Counted from the first letter of the stretch, positions 32,322 to 43,617 are shown. The stretch is DNA of 64,000 bases from Mesostigma viride (GCA_009746045.1 RPFO01000041.1:4160030-4224029); one strand, 5' to 3'. Translations and numbers: made by a program. Notes: generated from the sequence alone by a model not told the origin.

Positions 32322-32508
32322 ACAAGATTGGACCAAGGGGGCATGTGCTGGGCCCCAGCATGGTGAACTGGCCTAACTTGACAATGACTTGTACAATGAT
32401 TTTGAGGGTGTGGCTAGGCTCAACTGTTAAAGCCTGCACACACTTATTGTAATAAACTTGTTTCTCTGGTAGGAAGGCACTCCAATGGACCTTAGCTTCA
32501 GCACCTAT
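32322..32508. repeat. Repeat B, second copy (187 bp)
   Basis: Near-identical to 31811-31997. Its end abuts a minus-strand LINE fragment. Confidence 0.9.
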
Positions 32509-32831
32509 CCCTTCTTGTACAGCATGACGCGGATGGCCGTCTGCCACTCAGCAGGCGGAGGCCCGTCAGAAAGCAGAACACGGTTGCAGAACGCCAGCAG
32601 AAGATCCCTAACCGCCGGATCAGGGGTCTTCAGCAGCTCAGCAGAAAGGTGGTCGGCACCAACCGCCGCATCGTACCGCAGGCGAGCAAGGGCGCCGTCC
32701 AATATTCCTTCAATCAAAGTGAAGGGGTGGACGACGTCGTCGGTGGCAAGGCAGCCCTCCTGCAAGGCGGGGACTTGGTAGTCCGCGTGGTTGTCTCCTT
32801 GATATTTCTTGATCAACGCATTGCGGTCCAA
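32509..32831 (-). pseudogene. LINE ORF2 fragment just upstream of the RT (copy f)
   Basis: Minus-strand frame of about 107 codons with ARLRYDAAVGADHLSAELL, FCNRVLLSDGPPPAEWQ and IRVMLYKKG, the usual entry into a LINE RT (elsewhere here RLRYDAATGSDEIPA and LLLSSQPPPAAWQ). It stops at KKG where repeat B begins, so the polymerase itself is gone. The start contains KKYQGDNHADYQVPAL. It is somewhat more diverged from the other copies than they are from each other. Confidence 0.8.
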
Positions 32832-32874
32832 TGTGGTGTGAGCAATTGTTTGTTAAGTCGCGGTATGATTGTGT

Positions 32875-33545
32875 GCACGAGTTTAATTCATCAACCCCGA
32901 TGGATTCGATTGACTAGATTAAGTGAGACAACTATGCATGCCTGAAGATGTATTAATTTATTAACTAATTAAAATCGTGCTAGCTACCGTTGGGGAGTCA
33001 TGGAGCATTAATCGCGACGGATGGAGATGGATGGATGGATGGATGGATGGATGGATGGATGGATGGATGGATGGATGGATGGATGGATGGATGGATGGAT
33101 GGATGGATGGATGGATGGATGGATGGATGGATGGATGGATGGATGGATGGATGGATGGATGGATGGATGGATGGATGGATGGATGGATGGATGGATGGAT
33201 GGATGGATGGATGGATGGATGGATGGATGGATGGATGGATGGATGGATGGATGGATGGATGGATGGATGGATGGATGGATGGATGGATGGATGGATGGAT
33301 GGATGGATGGATGGATGGATGGATGGATGGATGGATGGATCCACACAATCCAACCCGTCTATTCTATCTTAGTAGTATAACAAACAATCCTACTAGTCTA
33401 TCTTATCTAGCTAGAGTGTGCCAGATCCTAGGAGTCTTGCCTAGATATATACTCACTAGTCCGGATTCTCCCGATTTCTGGCCCGCGCTGGTTGTCTCCT
33501 TGATATACTCACTAGTAGATATGCTCTAGTTGTCTCACATCATTG
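32875..33545 (-). mobile_element. Two minus-strand LINE 3' ends (copy g)
   Basis: On the minus strand, GATTAGACTAGTAGGATTG (about 33380), then an expanded ATCC array (33340-33026), then TTAATGCTCCATGACTCCCC (about 33005-32986) and an AT-rich tail to about 32950 reproduce the LINE 3' UTR, CCAT tract, hairpin and tail. A second, weaker tail (CCATCGGGGTTGATGAATT, ending CTCGTGC) lies at 32920-32878. Coding sequence is absent. Confidence 0.65.
33026..33340. repeat. (GGAT)n array in a minus-strand LINE 3' UTR
   Basis: About 315 bp of perfect GGAT, which is ATCC on the strand of the LINE tail around it. Long Trp-Met-Asp-Gly frames here are artefacts. Confidence 0.97.
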
Positions 33546-33561
33546 TCTCACTTAATAATTA

Positions 33562-35353
33562 ATATTGTTAGTTTTCCCAGAAAAAGTCCTAAATTTAGGA
33601 CCACTTGGAGTTAAAATATATACATGCAAACATTAAAATTTGACCCTGGCATTCGTGCCCATGACAGCTAGATAACACACTCTTTTAGTTTCTATCAAAA
33701 ACCTGGGGTCAAATAATTACATTTAGTGCATGAATGGGCCCTGCCACCTGCCAGACCTCAAAGCGCGAATTTGGTCAAAATGAGAATTTAGGACCAATAG
33801 GACCAATTAGTGTCAACGCATTACCATGCTATCCACACGGTCCCTTGAGCATCTTACAAGCGCTAGGGGACCTATGAGGCCTTGGGATGGCGGGGCAGCG
33901 TACAACAAGGCCATACCCTGCTGTGGCTGCCTCTATATATACGCGTGCTTAACGGTGTCACAGATGGTGCATGCAGGTAATGAAATATACGGTTGCATTG
34001 TTGCTGAGGTTGCCCGGCTTGAACATGGCCCACCCCTTGCGGTAAACTTTCTCTAAGCATATGCCAAACTTCTTTGACATCACGGACATGCTGGCCACCA
34101 CCCAGCGATGAAAAAACAATGCATTTGCATTGCAACTAACACATGAATGCAGCCAAATCAAGTTACAAAACAACGTTGTGCTAACATGCAACCCTTTGTG
34201 AGCGAATTCAGGGTGCATGTAACACGTAAACCATACTGTATATACTATCTGAGAACACCCTGAACGACTGCAGGCCATAGGACCATGGTTTATAACTAAC
34301 ACATGAGTAAAACTGCTCTTACGCATGTGTGTTTTAGCTGCAGCGGACGACGAAGATAGAGACGTAAAAAATTGTATGACGTAAACCAACTATGTGTGAC
34401 AGTTATGTGCACAGAGAGCGTCCCCTCTAATTTTTAGGCATAGCAGGCTGACTCAAAACACCACGACAGCGTTGCAAGTTACACTCATGATCTAGGACAC
34501 CCCGGCACGTACCTGCTACTTACGTCGCCTCATTCCAGATGGTTGCAAAAAAGTCGCTGAAATCCGCAGCGAGGTCAGCTTTCCGAGAGCTGAGCGCACC
34601 AAAAAAGCTGGCCAACCGGTTCGAAAATGATATAAACCGCGCTTGTGCTGCGTTCTAGGTCCAAGAAATACCGAAAGTGAAGACCTATAAGGTGCGCTCG
34701 CTGCCCAGCCTGAACGTCCCTAAAACATGGTCGACAATGGAAATCGGGCAAGAGTATCACGGCCCAGGCGCTCCCATGTCAAATACTCCGTTTCTAAACT
34801 CCAGACTATAATCAAAATCGTCCACAAAAATTTCCTGGCTTGATTCGCACCACCATTGCTAATACACTAACATGTTTGTGCCAAAATCGACCCTCCGCGA
34901 GCAGGCGATCTGCGACCCATTTGTGTTGTGCCGCTGTGCTACAGCGCTACACATAAAAACTTGCGCAGAAAATATTCACAGCCTTTAAGCATAACTAACA
35001 ACCTTTCGTTTTTGCTACTGGGCGCCCGAAATGATAAACGCACGTGAAAAAGCCGGCCACGATTGTCAGGTCGCCATATCCACCTCACTTCATTCCCGCA
35101 CCCACTTTTTTGCTCCAAAATCGGTTATATTTTTGGTCGAGGTACCTACTTTCCCGCCATTATACCCGGTACCCGGGTACAGAATCCGGGTACCATGTGC
35201 TGGTACCACGGGTCGGGTACATCATGCCGGGTACGGTCCACATGGGGTACGGTCCATATAGTGACCCCCACCCCCGGTACCTCGGTTATAGTGACCTCTA
35301 GGACAAATTAGGACATAGTCCTACATTTAGGACCGTGGGAGCGCTAACAATAT
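33562..35353. mobile_element. Candidate DNA transposon with imperfect terminal inverted repeats
   Basis: Left end ATATTGTTAGTTTTCCCAG (33562-33580) and the reverse complement of the right end ATATTGTTAGCGCTCCCAC (35353-35335) match in 16 of 19 positions. Inside each end are GTCCTAAAT/TAGGAC words, including the perfect palindrome GTCCTAAATTTAGGAC (33586-33601). Near the right end, GGTAC recurs about ten times (35140-35285), like the clustered subterminal motifs of hAT- or Mutator-type elements. No transposase was recognised and the target duplication is unclear, so the superfamily is open. Confidence 0.5.
35140..35285. repeat. Cluster of GGTAC motifs
   Basis: About ten GGTAC words in 145 bases, several as GGTACC, including CCCGGTACCCGGGTAC. 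Placed just inside the right end of the candidate transposon. Confidence 0.7.
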
Positions 35354-35678
35354 GTGTGAATGCACGTAGTTTCACAATAATGACCAACTAGTGGCCGGGA
35401 GTACCTGTTCACGTGCCCCGTTGAGGGCTTGTATATATCGTCGAGGCAAGAAGCAACCATTTATCAAGGCAGCATCATTTACGGTGTGGCGAGCTATGGA
35501 TGCCGAGAATGCTCATAACTTTTACATCCAGGCATGAAACTTGGTCGGGTAAATTGCAGCAGAAGCGTTTCTTGATGACGAACACGATGATCTAATTTTC
35601 AGCCGCCATCGCCCAAGATTTAGCTCAATATCATAAAACGCAGCGCAGGCAGGGATCGTATTTTTCCGGAAACTAGCC

Positions 35679-37040
35679 ATGGCGGAATCACCTTCAGCCG
35701 CCTCCCACTCCCCCCCGATGGGGAGGATTCAGCGCCTCACACCATCACGCAACTAGTCGACGCTGTGGACACCATTGCGACCCAGCCATCGCCTGCTGAA
35801 GCCGCCATTAACGTTTCGTCTTAGCGGCATTGCGCCGGCCCCGCCGACGAGATGGACAGCCAGATCCCTCCGCCTGCGGCTCCTTTTTCCAGCGAGGTTT
35901 TCCGTGAGGACGACCCCCTCCACGACGACGACGACGACGCCATCGACGACGCTGAGTTTAACCCAGCGGACTTCATGCCTGCCGAGGCTGTCGCCGAGCA
36001 CCGGTTCTTTTCGCTTACCGCCGAGCAGGCGCAGGCTATCCTGCACCACCTGCACGCCACAGGCCAGGAGATATATTTTCCCAACATGCCTGGCGGGACC
36101 ATTTCAATGGAGGATCTCGCCGAACTGGAGCTGCCACAGCTTCGTACGTCTTTCTGTTTTTCTGAGCTACGCGAAGGCCCCTTGCCTCCGGGCACTTGTT
36201 GCCGCTTTCGAGGATGCCGAAGGCACCGCCAATACCCCAATTGCTTCCCCGGACGCCAACCTGCGCCAGCTCAACCAGAAAGTCGAAGACATGGCCGCTC
36301 AACTCGGCGCCCTATCCATGCACTGCTATCCGCCAAGACACTGCTGAGCTCCACTCCAGCATGGCCGAGGTCAAGGCCGCCCTGACCAACCCGCCACAGC
36401 CAGCTGCCCCCACACCCATGCACCAGCTACGCTAACATGGTGAAGCAGACGGACATCAATTGCCAACCTGATGGCGGATGCCGCCCGCAGGGGGGCTGCG
36501 GCCCACAAGACCGCTGTCGAGGAGGACCAGCGCTCACGCAGTATAGTGGTCCGGTATTTCGAGGTCGCGCAGCAGCCGGAAACGGAGCTGATGCTAGCAC
36601 AACGCCTGCACCACAGCCTCATTGTGGGCCGGCTGCATCTGGGCAACGAACGCATCCGCATTGAGTCGGCAGCCTGGATGGCGGGCCATGCAGCCTGGCC
36701 CCATCCGGGTGACCTTCGCGAACATGGCCAGCAAGGTGAAAGTACTCCAGGCCCGCAAGCTCCTGGGCGGGAGAAACGCGCCGAGCCTCGACGACCTACT
36801 CTCCCCGGCCCAGCTAGTCATCAAGAACGGTTTGCTGGGCAGCGACGCAGCCGTCCAGGCCAGGCATGAGGGCAAGAAGGTCTACGTCCGCCTCGTCAAC
36901 GACACCCCGTGCTCTTCATCAACGGTCAGCGCACGGATGTGCAGGCTCCTAACAAGCGGCACAAGCCGGGCCGTCCCAAGCACGCCCCAGCTGCGTCATC
37001 ATCGTCCACGCACGTCCCGGGTATGGAGGGCGCCCGGTAA
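35679..37040 (+). pseudogene. LINE ORF1 protein, several frame changes
   Basis: Begins MAESPSAASHSPP; after a frame change it reads QLVDAVDTIATQPSPAEAA and a strongly acidic region (HDDDDDAIDDAEFNPADF). A probable coiled coil follows (NLRQLNQKVEDMAAQL, TAELHSSMAEVKAAL), then an RRM-like core (IVVRYFEV, ERIRIESA, PIRVTFANMASKVKVLQARKLL) and a C-terminal segment (LDDLLSPAQLVIKNGLLG, KVYVRLVNDTP), ending in a basic tail at TAA 37038-37040. That order, coiled coil, RRM, C-terminal domain, is the trimeric RNA-chaperone plan of L1-type ORF1 proteins. At least three frame changes separate the pieces, some perhaps sequence errors. Confidence 0.65.
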
Positions 37041-37119
37041 GGGCACACCCTCCGACGCGGCCTCGCGGTACCATAGGCTTTGGGCATAGCCTTTAATAAA
37101 CAAGCCCCTTTCCACCCTC

Positions 37120-37717
37120 ATGTCGCACCGTGCGAGCATGATGAGGATGCAAGGTCGCCAGGCACGCCACAGTCAACCTTCCCGCCAATTTACCAGCCTC
37201 AAACGCCTCCTGGCCCGCCTTGAGCGGGATGAGGCCCAGTCGACACGCCGGCGACCCCAGCCAGGACGGAGACGACGCATATCCGCCCTGAAAGAAAGAC
37301 TCCATGCGTTGACAAGCATTAACCCCAGTCGCCCCCTCCCCCTCCCCCCCACCCCCCCCACCCCCCACCTCCAGCACTACCCTTCTCCACCCCCACCCCC
37401 ACCCCCACCCCCCGCTAATAGGGCAACGGCCCATTCTTGGTACTGCAAGCTTTAATGTGCGCACCCTCCCTGCAGATCCTTCTACGAGCGGCGGCACCCC
37501 AGCACGCCACCGCGTCGACGAGCTGATCGCCTTGTGCGCCGACAACAAGATCGCTGTCCTCGGGTCCAGGAGCACCGACGCACCGTTGACCCTCAGCAAG
37601 GGGTCAACGGTCTGCTGGTCGACGACCTTCGTGCGGGCTGGCGGTTCCATTATGGTGGCGGCGACGCGCCGGGTCAAGGTGGTGTGGGCCTCTTGTGCTC
37701 GCCCTACCAGCCATTAA
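37120..37717 (+). pseudogene. LINE ORF2 N-terminus: start of the APE-type endonuclease
   Basis: A basic leader (MSHRASMMRMQGRQARHSQ, RRPQPGRRRRISALKERLH), a C-rich/Pro-rich tract (37330-37415), then in another phase LGTASFNVRTL, RVDELIALCADNKIAVLG and EHRR, the first strands of the exonuclease-endonuclease-phosphatase fold (Asn in FNVRT, Glu in EHR). GGVGLLCSPYQP follows and the frame stops at the TTAA. The remaining motifs (YAPHAG, DANA, LDYI, SDHR) are at 55053-55690. Its role is to nick target DNA to prime reverse transcription. Confidence 0.7.
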
Positions 37718-37789
37718 GAATGTACTCCAGCACGCAAAATGTACTTCGTACCGAAGTTTGTCTTTTTATGCTGAAAATTGTCATGCATG

Positions 37790-38570
37790 ATGTTTGCAAC
37801 CAAAATAGACCTCGTACAAAGTTTGGTATCGATCGGACGTCATCTTGGTGACATTTGCTAGCAATACAGGTACATTTTTGTCATTTTAAATTAAATTAAA
37901 TAGTAATAAATAGGAAACAGTACTAAATCACGTCAAACCATCATGGATATTTGCAAGCAACCTAATTACCACTAGAATAGACCATGCACAAAGTTTGGGG
38001 TCAATCTGAACTCAAAATAGTGACGTTTGCTAGCATAAATACTGCATTTTTTGCCATTTTCAAGCATTTTGCTCAGTGTAAGCTACTAAACAATATCAAA
38101 CTACGTCATAAAGCTATGAAATATTGGAAGCAACCTAAACACCACTAGAATAGACAATGGGCCAAGTTTGGGCTCAGCTTGATGTCAAAATAGTGACGTT
38201 TGCTAGCATAAATGGTGCATTTTTTGCCATTTTCAAGCATTTTGCTCAGTGTAAGCTACTACACAATATCAAACTATGTCAGAAAGCTATGAAATGTTGG
38301 AAGCAACCTAAACACCACTAGATTAGACCATGGGCCAAGTTTGGGCCCAGTTTGATCTCAAAATAGTGACGTTTGCTAGCATAAATGGTGCAATTTTTGC
38401 CTTTTTCAAGCATTTTGGTAAGTATAGTTGCCTCAAACTATGTCAGAAAACTGTGAATTGTTGTAAATAACCTGTTTGCCACTACATTAGACCATCCTCA
38501 ACTTGTAAGGTCAGGCATAGGTAAAGGTAGTGACATTTGCTAGCACTATATATGAGCATATTATGCCTCT
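37790..38570. repeat. About 172-bp tandem repeat, five diverged units
   Basis: Each unit has CACTAGA(A/T)TAGACCATG, AAAGTTTGGG, CAAAATAGTGACGTTTGCTAGC, then TTTTTGCCATTTTCAAGC. Units start near 37800, 37958, 38129, 38300 and 38470 and diverge at both ends of the array. No coding potential. Confidence 0.85.
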
Positions 38571-38989
38571 TTTCGCATATACACATTAAAAATAACAAGA
38601 CAATATTAAATCATGGCCTTAATACAAGGTGTGCAAATGCAAATCACACCAGATCGGATGACCAATGATGGGTGGCTGCATGCCAACACATCTACCAGGC
38701 TGCAGGGTGAGAGGCCACATCGCTACAAGACAGGAATCCTCGCAATTGCACACCGCTAGTACACTGCATACCCCAAGAGGATTTGGCTACAAGCCATAAA
38801 AGTTTGGCCATGCTAACACATTCTTCATCCAAGCAAAATGCAGCCTCTCCAAACTCAACTCATTGATGCAACTAGGCCAGGCGTGCATGCTCTACTTGCC
38901 GATAACCATGAGTAAACTTGTGTACCACTTCATTCCATGCGCCGGTAGATGGCACCGTCTCATCTACCAGTCATCCCCGGCTCCCATTC
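38571..38989. other. No feature recognised
   Basis: AT-rich sequence between the 172-bp array and the pyrimidine tract, with no gene seen. Confidence 0.4.
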
Positions 38990-39137
38990 CGCATCCTCCT
39001 CTCCCTCTCCCTCTCCCTCTTCCTCCTCCCCCTCCCCTCCCATTCTCCCTCCCCTCTCCCTCCCCCTCTCCCCCTCCTCCCCTCCTCCTCCCTCTTCTCC
39101 CCCTCTTTCTCCTCTCCTCTTCCTCCTCCTCCCCGCC
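38990..39137. repeat. CT-rich polypyrimidine tract
   Basis: About 145 bases of C and T only, arranged as CTCCCT-type words. It lies about 50 bases beyond the stop codon of the minus-strand gene at 39187-40946, so on the transcript it would be a polypurine 3' UTR. Confidence 0.9.
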
Positions 39138-39186
39138 TTCACTGTCACTGTGCACAGCAGGGACGGCATCGTCTATGTGGGTGCCA

Positions 39187-40946
39187 TCACCTGCGTTCAC
39201 GGTGCCAGCCTAGCTCCTGTGGAAAGAAGCGAGCGCGGCCAAATGCCTCGACTGGGTGTGGGCAGCCGCACACGAACTGCGTCACCTCCGCCAGGGCATG
39301 ATAGTCCTGCCCATCAGCCCACATCGCCTTGATGAGCAGGTGACCTCCCCTTTCCTGAACCTTAGTGACCCAGCCATGGAAGCGCTCCCTCTTCCTCGCT
39401 ATCCCCGGAAACAGGGCACACAGGCGCATCCCGATAAGCGCACGTGCTCCATGCTCGGCAAAGTAGGCATTGCAGTCATCCTTTGCTGCTGCCCTGGCGG
39501 CGGTGGCAGTCTTGTAATGCTCAAAGTCAATCTGCGGGTGCTCTTTCAACGCCGCCACCGTGGCAGCTGACAGTTTGCCGGTACTGATCAGCTCAGGCTG
39601 GTGCACCTCTGCCGTACCGCCCACTGTCCAGTGCTGCAGGTGTACATCAGAAATGGGGACCGTCATCCCTGCGCTGCCGCCACCTAATGTCACTCTAGAA
39701 AACTGGCCCGTCCACGACGGTGCGTAGTAAGGAGAGGCGACAATGCTGTCACGCTCCGTGCGATCGCCTTCCAGATCAAGGACCTTCACCAGCATGTGTG
39801 GTGCCCACGGCATTCCCTGCCCGCAGGTGACGGCTGGCCGCTTAACAACGAGTAGGTCGCTGCGTCGTATGAGGCTTCCATTCACCTTGAAGGTGTGCCT
39901 GCCGGAAATCAGTGTGCGCAAAGCGGGCGTTGCCGTTGATGTGCTCCCTCGCGCAGCGGGCGCACATGCGCGGTTGATCTGCGCTTGAATCTCGCGGGCA
40001 GGGCAAGCGACGTGTGAGATTACTTGTTTTATGGGCAGCCTCAGTGCTCGTGTTGCCCGCGCAACCGACTGGTCGCCTGCAGATCGCAGCGGTAAGGGTA
40101 CCGCCTTGTTCGCTTGCAGTTCACGCTTCTCTTTGAGCTTTTGCTCCATGATGTCGAACAGATTCTCGTTGTTGGCACGCACATCCTCCACGGACTTTGG
40201 CACCTGCTCAATCCATCCGTCCAGCAACTGCTGCTTCTCAGCGGCGACGATGTCAGGAAAAAGGCTGTGAAGGCTAGCGCAGGTACATCTCCTGGCACCG
40301 CCCTCGTCCCATTCAAAAAGCGGCACTAGACCAGGACTTCCTTTGGGGGCCTTGCCACGCTCTATGAGGAGGCACCCATAGACAGGATCTCCCTGCGGGG
40401 TGTACCCAATGGGCGTGACCCCGTCACAAGCCTCGCCATTAGGCCCTGTGGGCTGCCACTTGTTCACCGGTGCATTTACCAACGTCTCCGATGCGGCTAG
40501 GCGCCAGCGGACATACACGGTCATATCCGGGCCCCAAAACACTTCGAGATCGAACACCTTCGAAGAGCGGTGCCTCTCCCTCTCGGCTTCGGTTGCTGGC
40601 TCATCATCCAAGTCGGCGGTGGCGCCCGCGCCCGCACCCGCGCCGGCGCCTGCGCCCCCACCCCCGCCCGCGCCCGCGCGCGCGCCTTGGGTGGCGCCCG
40701 CGCCCGCACCCGCGCCGGCGCCTGCGCCTGCGCCCCCGCCCCCGCCCCCGCCCGGGCCCGCGCCCGCGCCCGCGTCTTGGGTGGCGCCCGCGCCCGCACC
40801 CGCGCCTTCTCCCCCGCCCCCGCCCCCGCCCGCGCCCCGCCCGCGCCATGGGTGTGGCCCGCGGCTGGCTTCTTCGGAAATGCGTCCATCGATTTCACCC
40901 ACCGGCCGTCAGCGGTGGATGCACCCTTTCGGCCACGTTGTGACAT
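39187..40946 (-). CDS. Unknown protein with Gly/Ala-rich hexamer tract and Tudor-like C-terminus
   Basis: A minus-strand frame ending at 39187. The likely start is ATG 40946 (MSQRGRKG, then SMDAFPKKPAAG), joined to the body through a GC-rich hexanucleotide tract coding Ala-Gly repeats. In this copy the tract puts start and body in different phases, while the copy at 48125-49880 joins them. The body has FDLEVFWGPDMTVYVRWRL, a long charged middle (EQKLKEKRELQANK), a domain with RSDLLVVKRPAVT, VASPYYAPSWTGQFSRV and ISDVHLQHW, and a C-terminus with ALIGMRLCALFPG, FHGWVTKV and MWADGQDYHALAE, which resembles a Tudor/SH3-like barrel. I do not recognise the family. It may be cargo or an accessory protein of the surrounding TTAA element. 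Confidence 0.55.
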
Positions 40947-41374
40947 CAAGCGCGGCGTCCCCAATAGAACAGTCATGCAATATGAATAATCATTAGTATC
41001 AACGATGCGTTCATGCAGGCGTGAACTGTGAAATACAACAAGCATGCAACAACGACTCCAGCACACTTAGTAAATACTGCTCATAATATCTGTGGCACAT
41101 GCAACATGGTTAAAACACACATGGATGACCTGTATGGCTGCACATGAACTGTCCACCTAGAGAAGACTAGAAATTCAGCATGATATCAAGAGCCATCCAC
41201 ACAAATATATGTCTTACCGCAGCTTAGGGCTTCTTCGGGTTGAGTTGGCGAATCGAGCTTGTTGAGCCCTGCTCGAAGTAATGCTCAAATGCGATGCCCA
41301 GGCCCGCCAGCACATCATCAAATGTGATTAGTTTCACAGGTGGTCCGAAGAGTTCCAAACGTGGTTGCTAATTT

Positions 41375-41881
41375 TCAGGCAGTGCCTGAAGGCCGCCTCG
41401 AAAGTGAAACGCGAAAGTGAAAAGGGGTCACAAACCCTATGTTCATATCCTTGACTCCCCCGTCGAGAACGAACCGAAAACCAGCGCCATGAACGAACTT
41501 GTGACGAGTAGATGACGACATCGTGGTTATGGCGTCGTACCCCCCCTGGTGCAGCTGCTGCTTTATCGCCGCCTTCCTGTCCTCTTGCTTCCGCCCGGGC
41601 GAAAACCAGGCGCTTCGCAATGCCTGGAGATGTGATATTCTAATGGGCTTCATGCACTCGTGGCCGCACTTACAGTCGAACGTCTCGTCGGTCACTAGGC
41701 TGCCGGCATGGGTGCTGCCGCTTAGCACTATGGCTGCGAACTTGCGCTTCCCATGGTGTCCCATCACCATGATAGCGAAAGCCAGGAAGCAGATAGCCAC
41801 GATTATGTCCCAGCAAAGCCATAGCACACCTTCCGTTTCGACCGCCATGTCGGCCACTAGTCCGGATAGCTCAATGTGCAC
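41375..41881 (-). CDS. 168-aa protein with hydrophobic segment and Cys cluster, unknown
   Basis: Begins MHIELSGLVADMAVETEG inside the left arm of the 615-bp palindrome. A hydrophobic stretch (IIVAICFLAFAIMV, residues 26-39) could be a membrane segment. It is followed by HHGKRKFAAIV, then FDCKCGHECM with a helix (ISHLQALRSAWF, RKQEDRKAAIKQQL). A C-x-C-x3-C cluster followed by LR..(W/F)F resembles the N-terminal zinc region of some transposase-like proteins in protists, but the match is weak. Ends at TAA 41375. The other copy of the region has a frame break at a C run. Confidence 0.4.
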   Translation of the reverse strand: MHIELSGLVADMAVETEGVLWLCWDIIVAICFLAFAIMVMGHHGKRKFAAIVLSGSTHAGSLVTDETFDCKCGHECMKPIRISHLQALRSAWFSPGRKQEDRKAAIKQQLHQGGYDAITTMSSSTRHKFVHGAGFRFVLDGGVKDMNIGFVTPFHFRVSLSRRPSGTA

Positions 41882-42422
41882 CTGACCTTGACACTAATCG
41901 CACAAACAGCCACAATTTTGCAAGCAAGAAGACATGGCTACCTCGGCATTTCATGAAATGTACTTCGTGAAATGCATTTCGTGAAATGTACTAAGGAACG
42001 TGATTGGCCGGCGTTCGCTCGCCAAATCTCGCAAAATGTACTAAGGCACGTGATTGGTCCCGCAAAATGTACTAAGGAACGTGATTGGCCGGCGAAGATT
42101 CTGTAGGGAATTTTAATTGCAGCAAACAGAATCTTCGCCGGCCAATCACGTTCCTTAGTACATTTTGCGGGACCAATCACGTGCCTTAGTACATTTTGCG
42201 AGATTTGGCGAGCGAACGCCGGCCAATCACGTTCCTTAGTACATTTCACGAAATGCATTTCACGAAGTACATTTCATGAAATGCCGAGGTAGCCATGTCT
42301 TCTTGCTTGCAAAATTGTGGCTGTTTGTGCGATTAGTGTCAAGGTCAGGTGCACATTGAGCTATCCGGACTAGTGGCCGACATGGCGGTCGAAACGGAAG
42401 GTGTGCTATGGCTTTGCTGGGA
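41808..42422. repeat. 615-bp palindrome with 296-bp arms
   Basis: Arms 41808-42103 and 42127-42422 are exact inverse copies as far as I can check, around a 23-base spacer. Each arm carries the first 25 codons of the MHIELSG frame, so the same start is repeated head-to-head (plus-strand frame 42349-42594). Each arm also holds repeated words: AAATGTACT four times, CACGTGATTGG/AACGTGATTGG three times (a CCAAT-type box on the other strand) and TTTCGTGAAATG. Confidence 0.9.
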
Positions 42423-43617
42423 TGATTATCATCGTAGTACATCATATGTATTACAGTACATTTCACGAAGTACATTTCATGGAGGCAGAGGGAAAGTTCC
42501 TGTTCATGGTGAGTCGGGGTTAGCAATCACGGCAATGTCGATACATGTACTTGCAGTATATACAAATGCCATAATGTCCTTAGATGCAGCATGAATGTCT
42601 ATTGTTCGGATTTCTTTTATCACGATGCTTAGGATGCCTTCCGACAGAAATCTGCTGCGCTACAGGTCGGGAATACCTGAACTTGATATGCGTGGCCAGT
42701 GGCCATGGCAGCCGGGGTCGGTAAGAATTAACTTCGATAGCCATGAATAATGCGGAAAGTGAACGTTGTCCACCCGCTGCACAGGGAAAATGGCTGCACA
42801 GGAACGGCCTGACGTGATACTGTCGCAAAGCAGTTCTCATAAGCCGACAATTACACATTCGACTTATGATCGATAATCGGCGCAGGCCTTCGACATTCAA
42901 GCGCGCATCGAAACGTCGTGAGGATTTCGGACATTTAGATGAAGTTGGATTGTTTTCGGCCCTCGTATTTGCCATGATCTTGGCCATCCAATCTTTTTGC
43001 TTCGTGCACAGTTTGCGTTTGCAGTTAAGCGTAGGTACATGACAAGCTTGCGTTTGCGTTTGCGTTTGCGTTTGCCTTTGCCTTTGCCTTTGCGTATACA
43101 TTTGCATGTGCGCTTGCGTTGCCGTTTGCTTATGCGTCCCAATGTATGTCTGGCTTTGGGCAATTCTATTTCCTTGTCGTTGGGATATGAGTGGGTGCTG
43201 GCGGTGGTGTTACTGTCGGCAGGTAGAGTGGCAGTGGCTTCAACTTCTGTTGCTTTTTCATTGCATTTGCATTTTCATTGGGTCTCTGTAGTTAACAACT
43301 GCTTTAAATATCTTTGTTAATAGCCGGCTTCAGCTGTAATTTCGATTGCATGTTGCTTTTGAATTGCATTCGCACTGGGCACATGCAGTGGGCATTAGGC
43401 ATTGGTAGTGCAATTACACATGCAGTCACACTTGCAATTGCAATGAAGTTGAAATTGAAGCTGCAGCTAAAATTTGCTACGTGCCTACTGGTACAGTCGC
43501 ATGTGCAGTCAACTTTGTGCTTGTTTATTATTATTATTTCTTCTTCTTATAATTTCTTCTTATTATTATTATAATTTCTTCTTGCTTTTCGTAATGTGTG
43601 GTGGTTAGAATGGTGAT
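42423..43617. other. No convincing gene; TTTGCG/TTTGCC hexamers
   Basis: A minus-strand frame of 175 codons (42580-43107) begins with Arg-Gln/Thr-Gln repeats from a TTTGCG hexamer run (43043-43094) and has no recognisable domain; it is probably not a gene. The rest is T-rich with AATTGCA-type words and a TTATTA tract near 43525-43580. Confidence 0.4.

Larger units (their letters stand above)
35497..37717 (+). mobile_element. LINE copy h, 5' part
   Basis: Holds 5' UTR (35497-35678), ORF1 and the start of ORF2 with the N-terminal part of the APE endonuclease. It stops at CCAGCCATTAA (37717), and the missing remainder begins at TTAACGGCTGGCAGG (55049). Both halves meet at a TTAA in the endonuclease coding sequence, so this is one LINE split by a TTAA-targeting insertion. 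Confidence 0.75.

Noticed and set aside
39256-40270. Plus-strand frames opposite the 39187-40946 gene
   Set aside because: Shorter shadow frames of the minus-strand coding sequence with no domain of their own.
42580-43107. 175-codon minus-strand frame
   Set aside because: Begins in a hexamer-coded Arg-Gln/Thr-Gln run and shows no recognisable domain; probably chance.
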